Source: an uncultured Bacteroidota bacterium
GTDB taxonomy: Bacteria > Bacteroidota > Bacteroidia > Bacteroidales > UBA12481
NCBI GenBank assembly: GCA_903851365.1
Contig: CAINOB010000064.1
Location: 115,088 to 179,087, forward strand
Direction: 5' to 3'
DNA: 64,000 bases
Below the pieces are notes generated by a model. That model saw only the letters and a list, made by a program, of their open reading frames with translations, was not told where the DNA came from and searched no databases. This document shows positions 60,050 to 64,000 of this stretch, in pieces; positions within the stretch are counted from its first letter, which is position 1, and each line of letters opens with the position of its first letter. The position numbers were made by a program, and so were the translations under genes.

Positions 60050-60751
60050 TTACCCGATTTCGCTGATATGTTCCAGCTTCATCCGGTTTAGAATTTTCAC
60101 GCGACGGCCTTCAGTGAAAATAATATCCTCTTCGCAGAATTGAGTCAGCGTTCGGATAGCATTTGAAGCGGTCATATTTGATAAACTGGCCAAATCATCT
60201 CTCGACAGATAGGCCTTTATCGTTTTGCCATCTTCTTCGAATCCAAAAGTATTGATCAGGAAGAGTAATGATTCAGCCAGACGGCCGCGAATATGCTTTT
60301 GGGTAAGATTTACTGTTCTTGAGTGGGAGACACCCAGTTCATTCGCCAGGGATTTCAGAATTTTCATCATGATCTCGGGACGTTTCTTCACCATCAGCAA
60401 AACCTCTTCCCGGGAAAACAGGCAAACAACCGAATCCTCCAGAGCCATAGCGGAAGCCCGGTAATTTTCGTCAGCAAAGAAGGCGCGGTAACCGATAAAC
60501 CCTACCGGCTTGGCAAGCCTGATTATTTGTTCACGACCGGCAATGCCCTCCTTGAAAATCTTCACCTTTCCGTTGGCCAGGCAAAGCACCCCGTTAGGCT
60601 TATCTCCCTCATGATAAATTATTTCTCCCTTATGAAAAAACCGTGAGGTATGTGATTGCGCCAGGGAATCTTTTTCGTCCTGAGGTAAATCTTTAAATAT
60701 CGATCCTGGAGCTTCCAGACAGGTTTGACACGCTTGCAAAATTTCGACCAT
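60050..60751 (-). CDS. Crp/Fnr-family transcriptional regulator
   Basis: This 233-residue regulator has an N-terminal cNBD (HKGEIIYHEGDKPNGVLCLA) and a C-terminal Crp-type winged helix (RDDLASLSNMTASNAIRTLT, then RRVKILNRMKLEHISEI). The cNBD lacks a clear phosphate-binding cassette Arg, so it may sense something other than cAMP. The N-terminal CQTC pair is of interest, but not enough for an Fnr-type cluster. The ATG at 60751 is chosen over 60772 because a perfect -7 motif at 60770-60777 (minus strand) puts the transcript start downstream of the earlier ATG. It is convergent with murF-alr. Confidence 0.93.
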   Translation of the reverse strand: MVEILQACQTCLEAPGSIFKDLPQDEKDSLAQSHTSRFFHKGEIIYHEGDKPNGVLCLANGKVKIFKEGIAGREQIIRLAKPVGFIGYRAFFADENYRASAMALEDSVVCLFSREEVLLMVKKRPEIMMKILKSLANELGVSHSRTVNLTQKHIRGRLAESLLFLINTFGFEEDGKTIKAYLSRDDLASLSNMTASNAIRTLTQFCEEDIIFTEGRRVKILNRMKLEHISEIG

Positions 60752-60769
60752 GAGCACTTTGGTTTGAAG

Positions 60770-60777
60770 CAAAAGTA
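60770..60777 (-). promoter_or_regulatory. -7 promoter motif for the Crp/Fnr gene
   Basis: TACTTTTG followed by C on the minus strand is an exact TAnnTTTG match, 19 bp before the ATG at 60751. It rules out the earlier in-frame ATG at 60772. Confidence 0.6.
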
Positions 60778-60859
60778 AGTCAGCAAGCCTTGCCCGGTCT
60801 AGATTTTAAGTTAAAAAATGTTAATGCTTTAGAAACAGCGTATTTATAAGGAATTCCTA

Positions 60860-60867
60860 TATATTTG
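60860..60867 (+). promoter_or_regulatory. -7 promoter motif for the T9SS substrate gene
   Basis: TATATTTG followed by C is an exact TAnnTTTG match, 33 bp before the ATG at 60900. Confidence 0.6.
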
Positions 60868-60899
60868 CTACCCTTAATCAAATAATTTTTTTCCAAACT

Positions 60900-63128
60900 A
60901 TGAAAAGATTTACTCTGGTATTTTTACTAATGTTCTCTGTTATTCTGACTTACGGTCAGGTTATACAGACTGTCAAGGATGCACCGATAAAGCAAGATCC
61001 GGTTTCCTACGAAGGAGCCAATCCGAACTTCCACAAGGGGAGCGGTGATGTTTTCTGGAAAACCTCATTTAACTGGGCCGACCCGACCAGTGACCGCGGA
61101 TGGTCATTACCGGCAGGATGGACCGTAAAGGACAATCTCGACCTGGGTAACTTCTGGGTTTGGAGAAACGACACTATTAAAGGTAATTACACGAGTCAGC
61201 CTGCACCATCATTTTTCGTTACCGGAAAAGATGGATTCATCGCCATGCCAATTGATGAGTACAACAGCCGCGACGGGATTACCACGGTAAGTAATGCAGA
61301 TGCCTACATTCAGACTGCTCCAATCAACTGCTCCAATGTATCGTCAGTTGTTGTTAAGTTCTCCCAGTATTTCCGCCTTTGCTGCAGCAATTACAACCTG
61401 CAGATGTTGGTTACCAACGACGGTGGAACACACTGGGCAACTTATGATGTCCGTTATGCAGTTACCGGGAACCTTGTCACACCGACAAAATACCAGAATG
61501 TTGAAGTAAACATTTCCGATGTAGCTGCTGGTCTGCCCAATGTTCAGATCCGCTTTTACATGTGGGGCATGGCACGTTATTTCTGGATGATCGACGACCT
61601 TTCCTTATCCGAAGCATTTAATAATGACCTGGTTATGGAAGATCTGTGGGCAGATTTTGATGGTGGTCATGGCTCTACCATTGACCAGATCAATTACTGG
61701 CCTCTGAGCCAGATGGGCATGGCAGGTGCTACCTCAGGCACTGTTGGCGGCTATTATTTCAAATCCGCTTTCCTGAACAATGGGATCCAGGATGCTGAAA
61801 ACGCAACTTTAAATCTCCAGATCCTGAAGAACGGTACCGAGCTGACCACTTTAAAGTCTCCGGGAAAGACTGTCTGGACCCTGGAACGTGATACTGAAAA
61901 AATTGTCGCTCCCTGGCAGGCCACGGATTACGGTGATTACAAGTTTAATTACACTGGCATTACAGACAATCCTGAAGAAAAGCCTTCAAACAATAGCGGA
62001 TCTCTGAGATTCACTGTTAATGACACTCTTGGACATCGTGCCGACTTCTCCGCCGAAACTTCCGGTAATACGGGAGGATGGGTAGGTGGCGGCAACGCAG
62101 GTGACATGGTTGTTGTTCAGTATGAAATTTATAAAGCAGCTGAAATCAACGGCATGACTGCCTATATTGCCGGCTTTACGGCTTCTCAAACACCATCGTT
62201 CCAATATGCTTTATATAAAGACATAGATGGCAGCTGGGAAGAAGTTATTACCTCCGAGGTTATCGATATGGACTCGTCCTACCGGAACAGCTGGGTGACA
62301 CTTCCTGTTATCAAAGACGGCGAAGCCGAATACCTTACACCGGGCAACTATCGTACCTGCGTGAGGATGATGGGTACTAGCACAACCAATGCCAATGGTT
62401 CGCAGGGGATGTCGGTTGGTCGTGACTTAACAACTAAGTTCTCAGGATGCCCACAGTATTATGCAGTTGGTGGCACATGGCCAAGTCTGGCAGGAGCTCC
62501 ATTGTTTATGGTTGGATATGATTTGAATTCAACCGGCGGACCAAGAAAAGCACCTGTAACTTTCAATGTTAACATGACCAAACATATCGCCAGCGGCGAA
62601 TTCAAGCCAGCTACTGATTTTGTTGATGTATCCGGAACATTCAATAACTGGACAGGATCAGCACATTTGACTGATCCGGAAGGTGATGGCATCTATACCA
62701 TAACTATAGATGGCATGGATATTAACAAGGTGATTGAATACAAGTACCGTATCAATGGCAACTGGGCCACTTCGGAATATCCAAATGGCGGTGCAAACCG
62801 TAAGTTAACCATTCGCTACTGGAACGTAACCAGCGACACCTACAATGGTGGAGTTGTTAACGGTGTTGATCAGAATAGTCTGGTTGCTTCATTCAGCGTT
62901 TATCCAAACCCAACACAGGGTGAATTCACGATCAATATTCAGAATACCGTTGCTACCGATATGGTTATCAGCCTGACCAACATTCAGGGACAGGTTATTT
63001 ATCAGAACAAGGTTTCAGGTGCTCTTACCCATACCGAAACGATTGACAACAAGCTTGCTAAAGGCTTATATTTCCTTTCTGTTAATAACGGAAAAGAAGT
63101 TAAGGTTCAGAAAGTTGTGGTTCAATAA
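60900..63128 (+). CDS. Large secreted T9SS substrate with glycogen-binding-like domain
   Basis: This 742-residue exported protein has the signal peptide MKRFTLVFLLMFSVILTYGQ. The N-terminal half is a beta-sandwich, probably jelly-roll (PINCSNVSSVVVKFSQYFRL, GGTHWATYDVRYAV). Residues 560-640 resemble an E-set glycogen-binding-like module (VDVSGTFNNWTGSAHLTD, IEYKYRINGNW). The C-terminal 80 residues are a type A T9SS sorting domain (FSVYPNPTQGEFTINIQNT, then KLAKGLYFLSVNNGKEVKVQ and the terminal VVVQ). It is probably a surface or secreted binding protein. A paralogous tail is encoded at the right edge on the opposite strand. Confidence 0.87.
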   Translation: MKRFTLVFLLMFSVILTYGQVIQTVKDAPIKQDPVSYEGANPNFHKGSGDVFWKTSFNWADPTSDRGWSLPAGWTVKDNLDLGNFWVWRNDTIKGNYTSQPAPSFFVTGKDGFIAMPIDEYNSRDGITTVSNADAYIQTAPINCSNVSSVVVKFSQYFRLCCSNYNLQMLVTNDGGTHWATYDVRYAVTGNLVTPTKYQNVEVNISDVAAGLPNVQIRFYMWGMARYFWMIDDLSLSEAFNNDLVMEDLWADFDGGHGSTIDQINYWPLSQMGMAGATSGTVGGYYFKSAFLNNGIQDAENATLNLQILKNGTELTTLKSPGKTVWTLERDTEKIVAPWQATDYGDYKFNYTGITDNPEEKPSNNSGSLRFTVNDTLGHRADFSAETSGNTGGWVGGGNAGDMVVVQYEIYKAAEINGMTAYIAGFTASQTPSFQYALYKDIDGSWEEVITSEVIDMDSSYRNSWVTLPVIKDGEAEYLTPGNYRTCVRMMGTSTTNANGSQGMSVGRDLTTKFSGCPQYYAVGGTWPSLAGAPLFMVGYDLNSTGGPRKAPVTFNVNMTKHIASGEFKPATDFVDVSGTFNNWTGSAHLTDPEGDGIYTITIDGMDINKVIEYKYRINGNWATSEYPNGGANRKLTIRYWNVTSDTYNGGVVNGVDQNSLVASFSVYPNPTQGEFTINIQNTVATDMVISLTNIQGQVIYQNKVSGALTHTETIDNKLAKGLYFLSVNNGKEVKVQKVVVQ

Positions 63129-63166
63129 TTAGTTCAACCTAAATCTTTCTTCATATCAATTGAATT

Positions 63167-63195
63167 AAGCCTCGGAGAAATCCGGGGCTTTTTTT
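63167..63195 (+). terminator. Rho-independent terminator after the T9SS substrate gene
   Basis: A 10-bp stem (AAGCCTCGGA / TCCGGGGCTT, one G-T wobble) with a GAAA tetraloop is followed by more T, 38 bp after the stop codon. Confidence 0.93.
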
Positions 63196-63393
63196 ATGAT
63201 CTGATTTGATCTATACACGGATAGGAATAAACTTAAAGAAGCCAACAATAGGTTGGAATAAAACAGGTTACCCAAAGACAGTCGAACAGAGGGATAGCTG
63301 TAACAAGAAAGTTTGGAAGGAAGAAGGTTGAGATTCCAATGCAGAATTCCGTATTCCGAAGTTCCAGATTCAATTGTGCATCGAAGAATTGTC

Positions 63394-63413
63394 ATCCCGT
63401 TGAAAAACGGGAT
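63394..63413. other. Perfect hairpin with GNRA-type loop
   Basis: ATCCCGTT / AACGGGAT form a perfect 8-bp stem around a GAAA loop (63402-63405). It is not followed by a T run, so it is not an obvious terminator. It could be part of a structured RNA or a repeat. Confidence 0.4.
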
Positions 63414-63658
63414 CCCGTCCCTTTCCACGCAATCTTCCACTTGATGGTGAGCTGAATCTCCAACCTCAGCATTCTGAAATCTTCATTGGAATCTAATCAT
63501 TCTTACTTTAAACTTCTCTAATTATCAATGGCAGTGTGCTGAGATACGAGTTACTGCAAGCTTAAGCTAGTGGATAGCATTAATTATCTATGCTTTATGG
63601 CCTCCACGGCATAAATACCATAGCAACACCTAATGAAGGCCATTAAGCAAAAGCATTT

Positions 63659-63691
63659 TGCCTTATGCCTTCACTTCTGCCTTATGCCTTC
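63659..63691. repeat. 14-bp direct repeat
   Basis: TGCCTTATGCCTTC occurs at 63659-63672 and again at 63678-63691, 19 bp apart. A related GCCTT-rich tract occurs in the gap at 44855-44887. No function is assigned. Confidence 0.6.
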
Positions 63692-63890
63692 GTTTTAGCC
63701 GTGTCATAATCCTTTAGGATGACCAACTTTGCCAGAAGTGCATTAGGCGTAATCTGATAAAATATAAATACATCAACCTAAATTGCCTTAACCAACAGAA
63801 ACAAGTGGCTAAAACAAGCCTTTAAAGCCCTTTTGGCCGGTAATCATTGATCAGAACAACCAAGCTTTGCAGATTTGCTCGCTGAAAAGC

Positions 63891-63922
63891 AAAAAAAAAG
63901 CCCCGGATTTCTCCGGGGCTTT
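63891..63922 (-). terminator. Rho-independent terminator, inverted near-copy of the one at 63167
   Basis: On the minus strand the stem AAAGCCCCGGA / TCCGGGGCTTT with a GAAA loop is followed by a T run, 20 bp after the stop codon of the partial gene at the right edge. It differs from the 63167 hairpin at one stem base. Confidence 0.93.
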
Positions 63923-63942
63923 CCTTTATTAGAGCTTTAGTC

Positions 63943-64000
63943 TTATTGTACGACTACTTTTTCAACTTTAACACCTTTACCATCATTTACTTTCAGGTAA
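63943..64000 (-). CDS. C-terminal end of a second T9SS-sorted secreted protein
   Basis: Only the last 18 codons lie in the window. Read on the minus strand they give YLKVNDGKGVKVEKVVVQ and a stop. This is the final strand of a type A T9SS sorting domain, close to the end of the 60900 protein (SVNNGKEVKVQKVVVQ). It is followed by a terminator nearly identical to that of 60900, in inverted orientation. The rest of the gene lies to the right of the window. Confidence 0.8.
   Translation of the reverse strand, partial: YLKVNDGKGVKVEKVVVQ

Larger units (their letters stand above)
63197..63890. other. Non-coding region of about 0.7 kb
   Basis: No convincing gene is seen between the two terminators. 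The only longer reading frame (63165-63440, minus) overlaps a terminator and has no recognisable protein character. The region holds one small hairpin and one short direct repeat, listed separately. I see no tRNA or known RNA family. Confidence 0.6.

Noticed and set aside
63165..63440. Small minus-strand protein in the 0.8-kb gap
   Set aside because: It overlaps the terminator and a hairpin, and its sequence has no protein-like features.
1..64000. tRNA, rRNA, insertion sequences or prophage genes
   Set aside because: No cloverleaf-like segments in the gaps and no transposase, integrase or phage structural proteins among the reading frames.

Overview
The window is a stretch of chromosome from a member of the Bacteroidota. 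The evidence is: several secreted proteins ending in type IX secretion (T9SS) sorting domains, a MurF-alanine racemase fusion, a TonB receptor paired with a DUF4249 lipoprotein, a GH92/GH106 sugar-degrading neighbourhood, and upstream motifs of the Bacteroidota -7 type (TAnnTTTG). Order or genus cannot be fixed from sequence alone; a Bacteroidales/Marinilabiliales-like organism is plausible. No rRNA, tRNA, prophage, insertion sequence or CRISPR array was found, and genes are tightly packed, with seven of ten convergent gene pairs overlapping or abutting.

Bases 1-17265 form a loose glycan-use region: a partial SGLT-type symporter, an esterase-like hydrolase, a GH106 alpha-L-rhamnosidase-like enzyme, a GH92 alpha-mannosidase-like enzyme, an aldo/keto reductase, a beta-helix protein, an isoprenylcysteine-methyltransferase-like membrane protein and a six-hairpin glycosidase. 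There is no SusC/SusD pair. In the middle lies a histidine kinase/response regulator pair, followed by a secreted FISUMP plus PQQ-propeller protein. A conserved 35-bp element sits at nearly the same distance (91 and 89 bp) upstream of both units and is a candidate binding site for the regulator.

Bases 17251-26998 hold the most unusual locus, apparently one minus-strand transcription unit. It starts with a 1951-residue secreted protein (subtilase-like domain, MBG/YDG repeats, T9SS tail) carrying 32 copies of a hexapeptide NGI(A/P)LV. A TPR-membrane class III adenylate cyclase, a stand-alone cyclic-nucleotide-binding protein, an HD-domain phosphohydrolase and an MBL-fold hydrolase follow. Upstream are four direct repeats spaced exactly 11 bp, like an OmpR/PhoB-type operator. 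I read it as a surface protein plus a cAMP signalling cassette; the link is inferred.

Bases 27152-39826 hold a lipoprotein and an ABC transporter fusion, a partner-switching module (PAS-PP2C-kinase fusion plus STAS protein), and a TonB receptor operon. Bases 39829-63128 are mostly housekeeping (RlmN, IspE, DnaB, RsmI, Tdk, MurF-Alr, acyl-CoA carboxylase subunits, FKBP isomerase, Crp/Fnr regulator). Interspersed are two large secreted BNR-propeller paralogues, a conserved secreted protein of unknown role and a secreted T9SS substrate. The last 0.8 kb is non-coding, bounded by two almost identical inverted terminators; a second T9SS protein runs off the right edge on the minus strand.
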